From contig NZ_SMOK01000020.1 of NCBI RefSeq assembly GCF_004353925.1, positions 1 through 64,000 on the forward strand: DNA of 64,000 nucleotides. Direction: 5' to 3'. This stretch comes from Pseudomonas sp. H9. GTDB taxonomy: Bacteria; Pseudomonadota; Gammaproteobacteria; Pseudomonadales; Pseudomonadaceae. Below, one piece after another: positions 36,426 through 44,924 of the stretch. The stretch's first letter is position 1, and every line of letters starts with the position of its first letter. Made by a program: the position numbers and the translations under genes. The notes below the pieces were generated by a model that was not told the origin of the DNA, did not search any database, and was given only the letters and a program-made list of their open reading frames with translations.

Positions 36426-36983
36426 GTGTTATTTGACCTGTTGGAGCGGCTGTCGAGCCTGACCCGCGTCTGGTTCCGCCAGCACCCGCTGTTGGCCGAT
36501 CTGCAGCCGATTCAGCTCAGCGCCTTGCTGTACCTGGCGCGCTGCAACCGTTACTCCAATACGCCGTTGGCGGTTACCGAGTACCTGGGCTTGACCAAAG
36601 GCACGGTGTCGCAATCGCTCAAGGCGCTTGAGGCCAAGGGCCTGATCGTCAAGACCCAGGACGTGGCCGACAAACGCAGCGTGCACCTGAGCCTGACCGA
36701 ACCGGCCCGGGCATTGCTCGATGCCGTCATGCCGCCGGATTTCCTTGTGACGGCGACGACGCGTATGGGGGGCCAGGCCCAGGCACTGGAAGGGTTGTTG
36801 AGTGACTTGCTGCGTAACATCCAGCGCAGTGAGAACGTGCCAGGGTTTGGCTTGTGCAAGACCTGCCGCTTTCACCGCCAGACTGGCAGTGGTGGCTTTT
36901 GCGAACTGACCCAGGAGCCGCTGGCGCCGCCAGAGCGCGAACTGATTTGCCGCGAGCACCAACTCGCCGAAACGACGGAGTAA
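36426..36983 (+). CDS. MarR-family regulator with C-terminal cysteine cluster
   Basis: A 185-residue regulator. The winged helix (about residues 25-100) has LSALLYLARCNRYSNTPLAVTEYLGLTKGTVSQSLKALEAKGLI and the wing DKRSVHLSLTEPARALL. Unlike ordinary MarR proteins of about 145 residues, a C-terminal tail follows with FGLCKTCRFHRQTGSGGFCELTQEPLAPPERELICREH, giving C-x2-C ... C ... C, a likely iron-sulfur or zinc site. It may sense redox state or metal. Translation starts at GTG 36426. The MOSC gene begins six bases after its stop, so the two form an operon, and the exported protein is divergent. Confidence 0.85.
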   Translation: MLFDLLERLSSLTRVWFRQHPLLADLQPIQLSALLYLARCNRYSNTPLAVTEYLGLTKGTVSQSLKALEAKGLIVKTQDVADKRSVHLSLTEPARALLDAVMPPDFLVTATTRMGGQAQALEGLLSDLLRNIQRSENVPGFGLCKTCRFHRQTGSGGFCELTQEPLAPPERELICREHQLAETTE

Positions 36984-36988
36984 TGTGC

Positions 36989-37669
36989 ATGAAGCTTGAG
37001 ACTGTATTGACCGGCAAAGCCGTGGCGTTTACCCGGCCTGGGTCGTATAGCGCGATCGCCAAGCAGCCACGCAGCGGCGAGTTGGCGGTGACCGAGCTGG
37101 GGCTGGCCGGTGACGAGCAGGGGGACCTGCGGGTACACGGCGGTAAAGACAAGGCGATCCATCACTACCCCCGTGAGCACTACACGCTATGGGCGGCGGA
37201 ACTGGGTGAGCATCCGTTGTTGCAAGCGCCCGGTGCGTTTGGTGAAAACCTCAGCACCAACGGCTGGACCGAACACACGGTATGCCTGGGGGACCGCCTG
37301 CGAATCGGCACTGCGGTGTTGGAAATCTCTCAGGGGCGCATGCCGTGCTGGAAACTCAATGATCGTTTCCAGGTCAAGGATATGGCGCTGCGTGTGCAGC
37401 AAAGCGGCCGTACCGGCTGGTATTACCGGGTGTTGGAGGAGGGGGTGCTGGCGGCCGGCGCGACCTTCGAACTGATCGAGCGGCCGTATCCACAGTGGTC
37501 GGTGGCGCGACTGGCATCGGTGTTGTTTGATAAGCGTGTCGACTCCGAAATTGTGCGTCAGTGCCTGGAGCTGCCGCTGGTGCCGTCGTGGCGGCGGACG
37601 CTGGAACGCAGGCTTGAGAAGTCAGAGGTGGAGGATTGGGCGCCGCGGTTGCAGGGGCCGCAGGGGTAG
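36989..37669 (+). CDS. MOSC domain protein (YiiM-like)
   Basis: A 226-residue MOSC-domain protein. The core reads GDEQGDLRVHGGKDKAIHHYPREHY, GAFGENLSTNGWTEHTVCLGDRLRIG and LEISQGRMPCWKLNDRF, where the last cysteine is the molybdenum-cofactor-linked residue expected in MOSC enzymes. YiiM reduces N-hydroxylated bases such as 6-hydroxylaminopurine, and this protein probably does the same. ATG 36989 is chosen because GGAG lies eight bases upstream, too close to the ATG 36983 that overlaps the MarR stop. Co-transcribed with the MarR gene. Confidence 0.9.
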   Translation: MKLETVLTGKAVAFTRPGSYSAIAKQPRSGELAVTELGLAGDEQGDLRVHGGKDKAIHHYPREHYTLWAAELGEHPLLQAPGAFGENLSTNGWTEHTVCLGDRLRIGTAVLEISQGRMPCWKLNDRFQVKDMALRVQQSGRTGWYYRVLEEGVLAAGATFELIERPYPQWSVARLASVLFDKRVDSEIVRQCLELPLVPSWRRTLERRLEKSEVEDWAPRLQGPQG

Positions 37670-37672
37670 CCT

Positions 37673-37743
37673 TGATCGCGGGGCAAGCCCGCTCCTACAG
37701 GATGTGGTATGGCGCCTGTGGGAGCGGGCTTGCCCCGCGATCA
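37673..37743. repeat. REP doublet
   Basis: Inverted pair TGATCGCGGGGCAAGCCCGCTCC ... inverse, between the convergent MOSC gene and zinc alcohol dehydrogenase gene. Confidence 0.92.
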
Positions 37744-37745
37744 AA

Positions 37746-38819
37746 TCAAGGCGTAATCGCGATTTTCATCACGCCATCTCGTTGATGCGCAAACAGCTCA
37801 TAGGCAGCCTCAATGTCATCAAGCTTGAAGCGATGGGTGACCAAGGGCTTGAGGTCCACGGCGCCACTGCTGACCACTTCCATCAACCGCCGCATCCGCT
37901 CTTTACCGCCGGGGCACAGGGTGCTGACGATACTGTAGTCAGCCAAGCCTGCCCCAAACGCCGCCAATGGGATGGTCAGGTCCGAGGAATACACGCCCAG
38001 GCTCGATAAGGTGCCGCCGGGGCGCAACACACGCAGCGCCGATTCGAAGGTTGATTGCGTACCCAAGGCTTCGATGGCCACATCCACGCCACGTCCGTGG
38101 GTTAGGGCCATGATCTGTTCGACCACGTTGCCTTGCTTGAAGTCGACCACATGGGTGGCGCCTAATTGCCGCGCAACGCTGAGGCGGGCGGCAACGGTGT
38201 CGACACCAATGATGGTGGTGGCGCCCATCAAGCGGGCACCGGCCACCGCGCACAGGCCAATCGGGCCCAGGGCGAACACCGCCACGGTATCACCAATGCG
38301 TACACCGCCCCGTTCAGCACCGGAAAAACCGGTGGACATGATATCCGGGCACATCAGCACCTGTTCATCACTCAGGCCGTCGGGGATCGGTGACAGGTTG
38401 GCCATGGCATCCGGTACCAGCACGTATTCGGCCTGACAGCCGTCGATGGTGTTGCCGAATTTCCAGCCGCCCGCAGCGCGAAAGCCATGGGGTGTGCCGG
38501 GGCCATCCTGAGAGGCACAACCACACAGGCAGGCGTAACTGTGACCACTGGGGGTGATGGCTCCGGCAATGACCCGCTGGCCTTCGCTGAAGCCCTGTAC
38601 CTGGCTGCCGAGTTTTTCAATGATGCCGACCGGTTCGTGACCGACGGTCAGGCCTTTGGCGACCGGGTACTCGCCGCGCAGGATGTGCACGTCGGTCCCG
38701 CAGATTGTTGTGGTGGTAACACGCACTAAAGCGTCGGAGGGGCCGACCTCGGGGATCGGTTTATCATCCAGAACAATGCGGTTCTTTTCGACGAAGATTG
38801 CCGCTTTCATGCGGGACAT
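37746..38819 (-). CDS. Zinc-dependent alcohol dehydrogenase family protein
   Basis: A 357-residue medium-chain dehydrogenase/reductase. The catalytic zinc region is TTICGTDVHILRGEYP with GHEPVG, and a cysteine-rich loop CLCGCASQ stands at the structural zinc position. The Rossmann motif is VAVFALGPIGLCAVAGARLMGA (GxGxxG form), with IGVDTVAARLSVARQLGATHVVD after it. Substrate may be a short alcohol, polyol or formaldehyde-type compound. ATG 38819 is preferred because AGGAG lies eight bases upstream; an ATG two codons earlier is too close. Confidence 0.87.
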   Translation of the reverse strand: MSRMKAAIFVEKNRIVLDDKPIPEVGPSDALVRVTTTTICGTDVHILRGEYPVAKGLTVGHEPVGIIEKLGSQVQGFSEGQRVIAGAITPSGHSYACLCGCASQDGPGTPHGFRAAGGWKFGNTIDGCQAEYVLVPDAMANLSPIPDGLSDEQVLMCPDIMSTGFSGAERGGVRIGDTVAVFALGPIGLCAVAGARLMGATTIIGVDTVAARLSVARQLGATHVVDFKQGNVVEQIMALTHGRGVDVAIEALGTQSTFESALRVLRPGGTLSSLGVYSSDLTIPLAAFGAGLADYSIVSTLCPGGKERMRRLMEVVSSGAVDLKPLVTHRFKLDDIEAAYELFAHQRDGVMKIAITP

Positions 38820-38926
38820 GGCCATTTCTCCTGAACAGGTATGTGTGGCTGGGTCGTGCAGTCTTCGCTCAGGGTGCGCGTTTGGCGGGGGTAAGGCTAG
38901 TGATCAGGATCAATGGAGGGATAAAA

Positions 38927-38984
38927 GCATCGCGGGGCAAGCCTGCTCCCACCGGCAGGTAGGAGCAGGCTTGCCCCGCAATTG
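38927..38984. repeat. REP doublet, variant
   Basis: A REP pair with the variant AAGCCTGCTCC core in both arms, which keeps the stem by compensating changes. It lies between the amidotransferase stop and the dehydrogenase start. Confidence 0.9.
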
Positions 38985-38985
38985 C

Positions 38986-39801
38986 TTAGGCCGCCGAGCT
39001 CAGCTTAGTACCGCCTTGAGCTCTGGCCACCTGCTTTCGGCAGGCATCACCGAAGGCTTCGAACATTTTCACCGAGTCCGGGTTCTTGGCTGCTTGCCAC
39101 TCCGGGTGCCACTGTACGGCAAACAGGAACGGTGACAGGCTCGGCGCATGAATCGCCTCGACCAGACCGTCTTCAGCGTAAGCCAGCGGCTCGATGCCTT
39201 TGCCGAGGTTTTTCAGGCCTTGGCCATGCAGCGAGTTGACGCGAATTTCGTCGCTTTGCAGCAGCTTGTGCAACCAGCTGCCTTGCTCCAGACGCACGCC
39301 GTGAACAGCGCTGTACTGTACGTCTACCGGGTCTTCCGGGTTTTCCCGGTGATCATTGAAGCCGGCTTCGGCGTAGACCTTCTGGTAGATGTCGCCACCC
39401 AGGGCTACGTTGATTTCCTGCATGCCACGGCAGATGCCGAAAATCGGCAGACCACGGGCGATGGCGGCTTTCACCAACGGCATGTCGAACAAGTCGCGGT
39501 CACGGTCCTGGCCTTTGCCGGGCGTTTCGTTTTCCTGGCCATACAGCGCGGGGTCGATGTTGCTGCCTGCACCGGTCAGGTACACGCCATCGGCCATGTC
39601 CAGGTAGGTTTCGAGGTCTTCGATACCGCAGCAGGTCGGTACCAGGACAGGTACGCAACCGGCGTGTTCAACCAGCGGCACGATGTATTTGTGGGTCATG
39701 ACCTGATAGTCGTGGCCTTTGCGCTCTTGAGCGCCCATGGTCATAAGGACAACAGGTTTGCGAAGGGGCTGTTTCTTATTGCCAATGTTGCTGTTGGGCA
39801 T
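38986..39801 (-). CDS. Class I glutamine amidotransferase, gamma-glutamyl-GABA hydrolase (PuuD/SpuA-like)
   Basis: A 271-residue class I glutamine amidotransferase-like hydrolase. Nucleophile Cys124 is in PIFGICRGMQEIN, and His232 with Glu234 in VQWHPEW complete the triad. The N-terminal MTMGAQERKGHDYQVMTHKYIVPLVEHAG matches peptidase C26 (PuuD). It may split gamma-glutamyl-polyamine or gamma-glutamyl-GABA conjugates. It stands alone here, without polyamine genes beside it, so the exact substrate is uncertain. A 374-base gap lies upstream. Confidence 0.88.
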   Translation of the reverse strand: MPNSNIGNKKQPLRKPVVLMTMGAQERKGHDYQVMTHKYIVPLVEHAGCVPVLVPTCCGIEDLETYLDMADGVYLTGAGSNIDPALYGQENETPGKGQDRDRDLFDMPLVKAAIARGLPIFGICRGMQEINVALGGDIYQKVYAEAGFNDHRENPEDPVDVQYSAVHGVRLEQGSWLHKLLQSDEIRVNSLHGQGLKNLGKGIEPLAYAEDGLVEAIHAPSLSPFLFAVQWHPEWQAAKNPDSVKMFEAFGDACRKQVARAQGGTKLSSAA

Positions 39802-40175
39802 ATGTCACCTTTGGACAGGCGCAGCCTGTCATTATTGTGCAGGCGCGCTGCTGAAACCTTTGCGCTACCTGAGGTTTCGAGCACTGCCGGAACGGCGCAG
39901 AGGGCCAGAATGTCCGGTCGAAACCTGAGATACAGCTTGCCAGAGCCGTTTAATATGTCAAACGACTTCAGATTGCGCGGGCGAAGCTTGTCATTGCTTG
40001 CGTGCAATTATGGGTGTGCAGCCCTTACAGAACGGGGCTGCCAGCGAGGGAGGCGGTTAATTATAGTTGACAGCGGGCCAGTGCCAGCCGACCTATACTT
40101 TGATCAACGGCAACAGCCTGCTGTCGTTGACCGGATGCGCGTCGTCCTCTCTCAACGCTACAGAGGGTCAAGAGC
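39802..40175. other. Intergenic region without a supported gene
   Basis: A 374-base divergent region between the amidotransferase gene and the glycine-rich gene. It has several A/T-rich patches (for example around 39945-39965), but no ORF with a credible ribosome binding site, and no strong hairpin was noticed. Confidence 0.5.
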
Positions 40176-40466
40176 ATGGATATCGTCAGTCTGGTGGTAC
40201 AAATCATCGCCGGTGTGATCGGTGGCAATGCTGTCGGCATGAGCAAACAAGGCATGGGCCCCGGGCTCAACTCGGTGGTCGGTGGTATCGGCGGGGTGGT
40301 GCTCGGGCAGATCATCGCAGCGATTACCGGTCAGCCGGGAGCTGCCGCCGCAGGCGGTGGGCTGGACCTGCCGGCGCTGATCAGCAGCATTATTGGAGGG
40401 GGTGCCGGTGGGGCGGTGCTGACCTTTATCATTGGTTTGATCAAGTCGAAGATGCATCCGCAGTAG
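40176..40466 (+). CDS. Small glycine-rich membrane protein
   Basis: A 96-residue protein built almost entirely from Gly/Ala/Val/Ile segments: a first hydrophobic stretch (MDIVSLVVQIIAGVIGGNAVG), then GLNSVVGGIGGVVLGQIIAAITG, then LISSIIGGGAGGAVLTFIIGLIKS with a lysine-rich tail. It resembles glycine-zipper membrane proteins of unknown role that occur in Pseudomonas. AGAGGGTCAAGAGC gives a modest ribosome binding site. No functional partner is near. Confidence 0.72.
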   Translation: MDIVSLVVQIIAGVIGGNAVGMSKQGMGPGLNSVVGGIGGVVLGQIIAAITGQPGAAAAGGGLDLPALISSIIGGGAGGAVLTFIIGLIKSKMHPQ

Positions 40467-40479
40467 TCGAATGAATCTG

Positions 40480-40533
40480 TCGCGGGGCAAGCCCGCTCCC
40501 ACAGGTTTTGTGGGAGCGGGCTTGCCCCGCGAT
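40480..40533. repeat. REP doublet
   Basis: Compact pair of inverted REP units (TCGCGGGGCAAGCCCGCTCC and inverse) between convergent genes. Confidence 0.92.
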
Positions 40534-40537
40534 TGCA

Positions 40538-41326
40538 TCAATGCAAGATCTGCGCGAGGAAACCTTTAGCCCGCGCCGTTTGCGGATTGTTGAAGAACGC
40601 TTCAGGGCTGGCGTCTTCGATAATCTGCCCGCCATCGAGAAACAGCACTCGCTCCGCGACTTGGCGGGCAAAGCCCATTTCGTGAGTGACGCAGAGCATG
40701 GTCATGCCGGTATCGGCCAGTTTCACCAGCACGTCAAGCACTTCAGCGACCATCTCTGGGTCAAGCGCCGAGGTGGGTTCATCGAACAGCATGATCTTTG
40801 GCTTCATGCACAGCGCACGGGCAATCGCCACGCGCTGTTGTTGGCCACCGGAGAGCTGGCTGGGGTATTTGTTGGACTGGCTCTCGATGCCCACCTTGTT
40901 CAGGTAGAAGCGTGCACGTTCCTCGGCTTCCTGGCGCGAGAGACCACGCACCGTCATCGGTGCCAGGGTGCAGTTGTCGAGCACACTCATGTGCGGGAAC
41001 AGGTTGAAGTGCTGGAACACCATGCCGATTTCACTGCGTACTTCGGCGGCCTGGCGGGTGGTCAGGGCCAGGTCGGTATCGTTAACGCGGATGTGGCCTT
41101 TTTCAGCGATTTCCAGGCGGTTGATGCAGCGGATCAGCGTAGATTTTCCCGAACCCGAAGGCCCGCACAGCACGATGCGTTCGCCCTCGCGTACGCTCAG
41201 GTTGATGTCGCGCAACACATGGTAGGCACCATAGTGTTTGTTCAGGCCCTCGATGCTGACCACGATTTTGCGCGCGTCAGCGACGGGGGCAGGTTGGCTG
41301 GCTGCAAGGCTCAGTGAAGCGGTCAT
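40538..41326 (-). CDS. Amino-acid ABC transporter ATPase (D-lysine cluster)
   Basis: A 262-residue ABC ATPase of the polar amino acid type. Walker A is CGPSGSGKST, Q-loop IGMVFQHFNLFPHMSV, signature LSGGQQQRVAIARAL, Walker B IMLFDEPTSALDPEM, switch His in VTHEMG. It powers the two permeases upstream. It is the last gene of the cluster, 18 bases after the oxidase gene. Order and neighbours match the P. putida KT2440 D-lysine locus as I recall it (PP_3590-3597). Confidence 0.92.
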   Translation of the reverse strand: MTASLSLAASQPAPVADARKIVVSIEGLNKHYGAYHVLRDINLSVREGERIVLCGPSGSGKSTLIRCINRLEIAEKGHIRVNDTDLALTTRQAAEVRSEIGMVFQHFNLFPHMSVLDNCTLAPMTVRGLSRQEAEERARFYLNKVGIESQSNKYPSQLSGGQQQRVAIARALCMKPKIMLFDEPTSALDPEMVAEVLDVLVKLADTGMTMLCVTHEMGFARQVAERVLFLDGGQIIEDASPEAFFNNPQTARAKGFLAQILH

Positions 41327-41344
41327 ATTGTTGTTCTCCCGCGA

Positions 41345-42586
41345 TCAGTTGAAGCGTGCCGCGCTGTAGGGCGCAGGGTCGGTGAAGGTGGTTTCGCCGG
41401 TGATCATCTCGGCCAGCAAGCGACCGCTGACCGGCCCCAGGGTCAGGCCGTGGTGGGCGTGGCCGAAGTTGAACCACAAGCCTTTGTGTCGCGCCGCCGG
41501 GCCGATCACCGGGCGCATGTCCGGCAGGCACGGGCGGCGGCCGAGCCAGGGCTGGTCGTCGATCCGTTGCCCGAGCGGGAAGATTTTGCGGGCCAGGGCT
41601 TCGCAGCGTTTGAGCTGAATTTCATTGGCCGCATCATCGCTGGCGGCGAACTCGATGCCGGTGGTCAGGCGGATACCCTGGGCCATTGGCGCCAGCACAT
41701 AACCGCCTTGGGCATCACAGATCGAATGGGTCAGCTCGGCCCCGTTCAGACTGCGGTAATGCATGTGGTAGCCGCGTTTGATTTCCAGTGGGATGCGATA
41801 GCCCAGCGGCTTGAACAGGTCGGCCGATTGTGGGCCAAGGGCGATCACCACCTCGGGTGCAGTGATCGGGCCCTGGCGGCTGTCCACCTGCCACTCGCTG
41901 TCGATCTGGCGCAGGGTGCGTGCATCGCCGTGAATGAGCTGCCCGCCACGCTTGACGAACAACGCCGTGTAGCCACGGGTCAGCCCGCCGGGGTTGGTGA
42001 CGGTTTTCGGGTCGAGCCAGTGGATGCCGCCGACGGCATTGTCGCTCAGGCTCGCTTCGCGCTGATGCAGTTGCTGTTGATCCAGCACCTCATAGCGCAG
42101 GCCATAGGCGGTCAGCGCCTGAGCGTCGGCCTTGGCTTTGCTGAACGCCGCGTCGTTGCGGAACACCTCGATCCAGCCGCTGGCCTTGACCAGTTCGTTC
42201 AGCCCGGCGGCCTCGATCAGCGCGTCGTGTTCTTCCACGCAACGCTCCACCAGCGGCAACATCGCCTGGGTGGCAACCTTGAGTCCTGCGGCCGAGGAGT
42301 TCTGCCAGTAGCTGTACAGCCAAGGGGCAATCCTTGGTACATGGGTGAGGCTGTAGCGCACATCGGATTGGCGATTGAGGCCATAGCGCAGCAGGCTCGC
42401 CAGTTCCCGCGGAAAGGCATAGGGAATGACGCTGGAACGCTCGATCAGCCCGGCGTTGCCGTGGCTGGTGCCGGCACCCGGCTCGTTGCGGTCGATCAGG
42501 ATGACCTTGCGACCGCGTGCCTGCAGGTGAAGGGCCGTGCTGACGCCGACGATACCGGCGCCCAGAACGATGGTTTGACAATGCAT
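41345..42586 (-). CDS. amaD: FAD-dependent D-amino acid oxidoreductase, AmaD-like (D-lysine oxidase)
   Basis: A 413-residue flavoprotein of the DadA/glycine oxidase family. The FAD-binding GxGxxG is TIVLGAGIVGVSTALHLQARG with the acidic LIDRNEPGAG after it. The C-terminal block WLGRRPCLPDMRPVIGPAARHKGLWFNFGHAHHGLTLGP is typical of the family. In P. putida AmaD oxidises D-lysine to delta-1-piperideine-2-carboxylate, which DpkA then reduces. Presence inside an amino acid ABC cluster next to dpkA supports this name over a general DadA. ATG 42586 has GAGGAAC upstream. Confidence 0.85.
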   Translation of the reverse strand: MHCQTIVLGAGIVGVSTALHLQARGRKVILIDRNEPGAGTSHGNAGLIERSSVIPYAFPRELASLLRYGLNRQSDVRYSLTHVPRIAPWLYSYWQNSSAAGLKVATQAMLPLVERCVEEHDALIEAAGLNELVKASGWIEVFRNDAAFSKAKADAQALTAYGLRYEVLDQQQLHQREASLSDNAVGGIHWLDPKTVTNPGGLTRGYTALFVKRGGQLIHGDARTLRQIDSEWQVDSRQGPITAPEVVIALGPQSADLFKPLGYRIPLEIKRGYHMHYRSLNGAELTHSICDAQGGYVLAPMAQGIRLTTGIEFAASDDAANEIQLKRCEALARKIFPLGQRIDDQPWLGRRPCLPDMRPVIGPAARHKGLWFNFGHAHHGLTLGPVSGRLLAEMITGETTFTDPAPYSAARFN

Positions 42587-42610
42587 TGGAACGTTCCTCA
42601 CAACAGGCTA

Positions 42611-43321
42611 TCAGTGCAGGTGGCGGCCCAGACGGGCTTCAATGTGTTTCAGGCTACGGCGGACAATTTCGACGATCAGCAGGTAGAGCACTGCAGCCCA
42701 CAGGTAGATCTGGAAGTCGAAACTGCGCGAGAAGGCCAGCTTGGTCACGCCCATCAGATCGTAAATGGTCACCAGCGAGGCGATGGCGCTGGCTTTGATC
42801 ATCAGGATCAGTTCGTTGCCCAGCGGACCGATGGCGACAATCATCGATTGCGGCAGGATCACCTTGAAGAAGGTGGTCGAGCGCTTCAGGCTCAGGGCCT
42901 TGGCCGCTTCATACTGCCCTGGAGCGACTGCCAGCAACGCGCCACGGAAGATTTCCGCCTGGTAAGCCGCGGTATTCATGACGAAGGCCAGCAAGGTGCA
43001 GTACCAGGCATCACGGAAGAACCACCACAGGCCTACGTCTTGCCAGAAGCTCTTCAGTGAACCCAGGCCGTAGTACAGCAAGAACAGTTGGGCCAGCAGC
43101 GGCGAGCCACGGAAAAAGTAGATGTAACCTGCGCTCAAACGCTGCAGCACCAGGTTGTTGGACAGGCGCGCCAAGGCCAGCAGCATGCCGAGCAGGGCGC
43201 CGAGAGTGAAGGAAATGGCCACCAGCTTGCCGGTGACCAACAGGCCGTCGATAAAGCGTGGTCCGTAGCGTTCCAGCAGGGCGGGATCGAGGACCAGTGC
43301 CAGCAGTTGTTCGAAACTCAT
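42611..43321 (-). CDS. Amino-acid ABC transporter permease (inner component 1)
   Basis: A 236-residue His/Glu/Gln/Arg-type permease with about five membrane helices. The cytoplasmic coupling (EAA) loop is YQAEIFRGALLAVAPGQYEAAKALSLKRSTTFFKVILPQ. It pairs with the next permease. Its start overlaps the previous gene's stop by four bases (43318-43321). Confidence 0.92.
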   Translation of the reverse strand: MSFEQLLALVLDPALLERYGPRFIDGLLVTGKLVAISFTLGALLGMLLALARLSNNLVLQRLSAGYIYFFRGSPLLAQLFLLYYGLGSLKSFWQDVGLWWFFRDAWYCTLLAFVMNTAAYQAEIFRGALLAVAPGQYEAAKALSLKRSTTFFKVILPQSMIVAIGPLGNELILMIKASAIASLVTIYDLMGVTKLAFSRSFDFQIYLWAAVLYLLIVEIVRRSLKHIEARLGRHLH

Positions 43322-44037
43322 GTCCGGGCACTCCGCAGGTGGCGACTGAAATACTGCTCGATGTACACGAACACCCGGCCCGACAGCGCCGAGAACAGCA
43401 GGTAGCCCAGGCAGGCCACGCCATAGAAAAACATCGGCTCTTTGGTGACGCTGACCGCCAGGTTGGTCTGGCGCATCAGGTCGACCAGGGAAATGGTCGA
43501 GACCAGCGAAGTGTCCTTGAGCAGCGACAGCCAGTTGTTCGACAGCCCCGGCATGGCGATGCGCACTAGTTGCGGGAAGATCACCTTGCGAAAGGTCGTC
43601 GCTTTGCTCAGGCCCAGTGCTTGCGACGCTTCGTATTGGCCTTTGGCGACAGTTTTGAATGCGCCGAGCCAGATTTCACTGGAAAATGCGGCGAACACCA
43701 GGCTGAAGGCAATCATCGCGGCCAGGAAGGTGTTGATCATCACCTCGCCCTCATAACCCATGGCGGCAAGGATTTTCTGCGCGGCGATCTGGCAGCCGTA
43801 GTAGATGATCAGTAGCGTCAGCAGCTCTGGCAGGCCACGGAACACGGTGGAAAACACGGTGGCCACGGCACGCGGGAAGCGCTTGGGCGAGCGCGCCATC
43901 AAGGCCACGCCCAAGCCTAGCGGCAAGCCGATCGGCAGGCAGGCCAGGGCCAGCGAAATGGTCACCAGCGCGCCGGCCAACAGGGCCTGGCCCCAGCCGC
44001 CGCTGGCAAACGATAACAGGGACAGTTGTTCGAGCAT
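43318..44037 (-). CDS. Amino-acid ABC transporter permease (inner component 2)
   Basis: A 239-residue HisMQ-type permease with the EAA loop SSEIWLGAFKTVAKGQYEASQALGLSKATTFRKVIFPQ and several membrane helices. The ATG 44037 is used (MLEQLSLLSFASGG); the longer frame runs into the REP element. A GAGGG leader precedes it. Confidence 0.92.
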   Translation of the reverse strand: MLEQLSLLSFASGGWGQALLAGALVTISLALACLPIGLPLGLGVALMARSPKRFPRAVATVFSTVFRGLPELLTLLIIYYGCQIAAQKILAAMGYEGEVMINTFLAAMIAFSLVFAAFSSEIWLGAFKTVAKGQYEASQALGLSKATTFRKVIFPQLVRIAMPGLSNNWLSLLKDTSLVSTISLVDLMRQTNLAVSVTKEPMFFYGVACLGYLLFSALSGRVFVYIEQYFSRHLRSART

Positions 44038-44082
44038 GGGCGAGCCCTCTCGGTGCAAGAGTGTGCAGTGCTTATGGGGGGA

Positions 44083-44131
44083 ATCGCGGGGCAAGCCCGC
44101 TCCTACGGCAGGAGCGGGCTTGCCCCGCGAT
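44083..44131. repeat. REP doublet inside the D-lysine operon
   Basis: A REP pair with a short 6-base loop lies between the binding-protein gene and the permease genes. A stable hairpin at that place could let the binding-protein mRNA be kept in excess over the permease mRNA, as known for other ABC operons. Confidence 0.9.
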
Positions 44132-44134
44132 CAA

Positions 44135-44893
44135 TCACTGATAGATATCGAAGTCGAAGTAACGACTGGCGATTTTCTGGTAGGTACCGTTGGCGACGAT
44201 CTCGTCCAGGGCTTTGTTCAGACGCTCGCGCAGGGCTTCATCTTCCTTGCGTACAGCAATCGAGGCATTGGCTTTGGTGCCGTTGACGTCGCCGAGGATC
44301 TTGCAGCAGTCCTTGCCGGCCTTGCCCAGCCATTCGGTCAGCGGGAATTTGTCGGCGATCACGCCGTCCAGCCGCCCGGCGGCCAGGTCAGCGTTGGCTT
44401 CATCCAGCGTAGGGTAGAGGCGTACGTCAGCCCCGGCCTTGCCGTACACGTCTTCGGCGTAGATTCCCTGGGTCGAAGACGCCTGGGCACCCACGGTGTA
44501 GCCTTTGAAATTGGTCTGGGCGTCGGTGATCTCGCTGTCTTTGGCCACGGCGACCGACAGCGGGGTCTTGTAGTAGTGATTGGTGAAGGCGATTTTCTTG
44601 CGACGCTCTTCGGTGTTGATCATCGAAGCGACGATCGCGTCGTATTTTTTCGCCATCAAGGCCGGAATGATGCCTTCCCAGTCTTGCGCCACCAGAGTGC
44701 ACTCGACTTTCATCTGTTCGCACAGGGCTTTGCTGATGTCCACGTCAAAGCCGTGCAACTGGTTATCCGAATCGACGTAGTTGAACGGCGGGTAAGCGCC
44801 TTCGGTTGCAATTCTCAGGGTTTCAGCCTGAGCCATGGTTGCCCCAGCGAGCAGCAGGGCGCATGCGCCTGCAAAGCGGATAACGGGTTTCAT
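44135..44893 (-). CDS. Periplasmic amino-acid binding protein (lysine/arginine/ornithine type)
   Basis: A 252-residue exported type-2 periplasmic binding protein. The signal peptide MKPVIRFAGACALLLAGATMAQA precedes ETLRIATEGAYPPFNYVDSDNQLHGFDVDISKALCEQM, the family-3 solute-binding signature. DAIVASMINTEERRKKIAFTNHYY and VGAQASSTQG complete it. It binds a basic amino acid, expected to be D-lysine from context. The ATG with CGAGG eight bases upstream is used. A Crc/Hfq-like CA motif lies just before the ribosome binding site. Confidence 0.9.
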   Translation of the reverse strand: MKPVIRFAGACALLLAGATMAQAETLRIATEGAYPPFNYVDSDNQLHGFDVDISKALCEQMKVECTLVAQDWEGIIPALMAKKYDAIVASMINTEERRKKIAFTNHYYKTPLSVAVAKDSEITDAQTNFKGYTVGAQASSTQGIYAEDVYGKAGADVRLYPTLDEANADLAAGRLDGVIADKFPLTEWLGKAGKDCCKILGDVNGTKANASIAVRKEDEALRERLNKALDEIVANGTYQKIASRYFDFDIYQ

Positions 44894-44906
44894 GTTGCAC
44901 CTCGAT

Positions 44907-44914
44907 TTGTTATT
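44907..44914 (-). promoter_or_regulatory. CA motif (Crc/Hfq site) before the binding-protein start
   Basis: On the mRNA strand AATAACAA matches AANAANAA, next to the GAGG ribosome binding site of the binding-protein gene. This suggests carbon catabolite control of D-lysine uptake. Confidence 0.5.
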
Positions 44915-44924
44915 TGCACTCTGG

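Noticed and set aside
39741..40007. An 88-codon minus-strand frame upstream of the amidotransferase
   Set aside because: It overlaps the amidotransferase start and the intergenic region with no ribosome binding site or recognisable motif.
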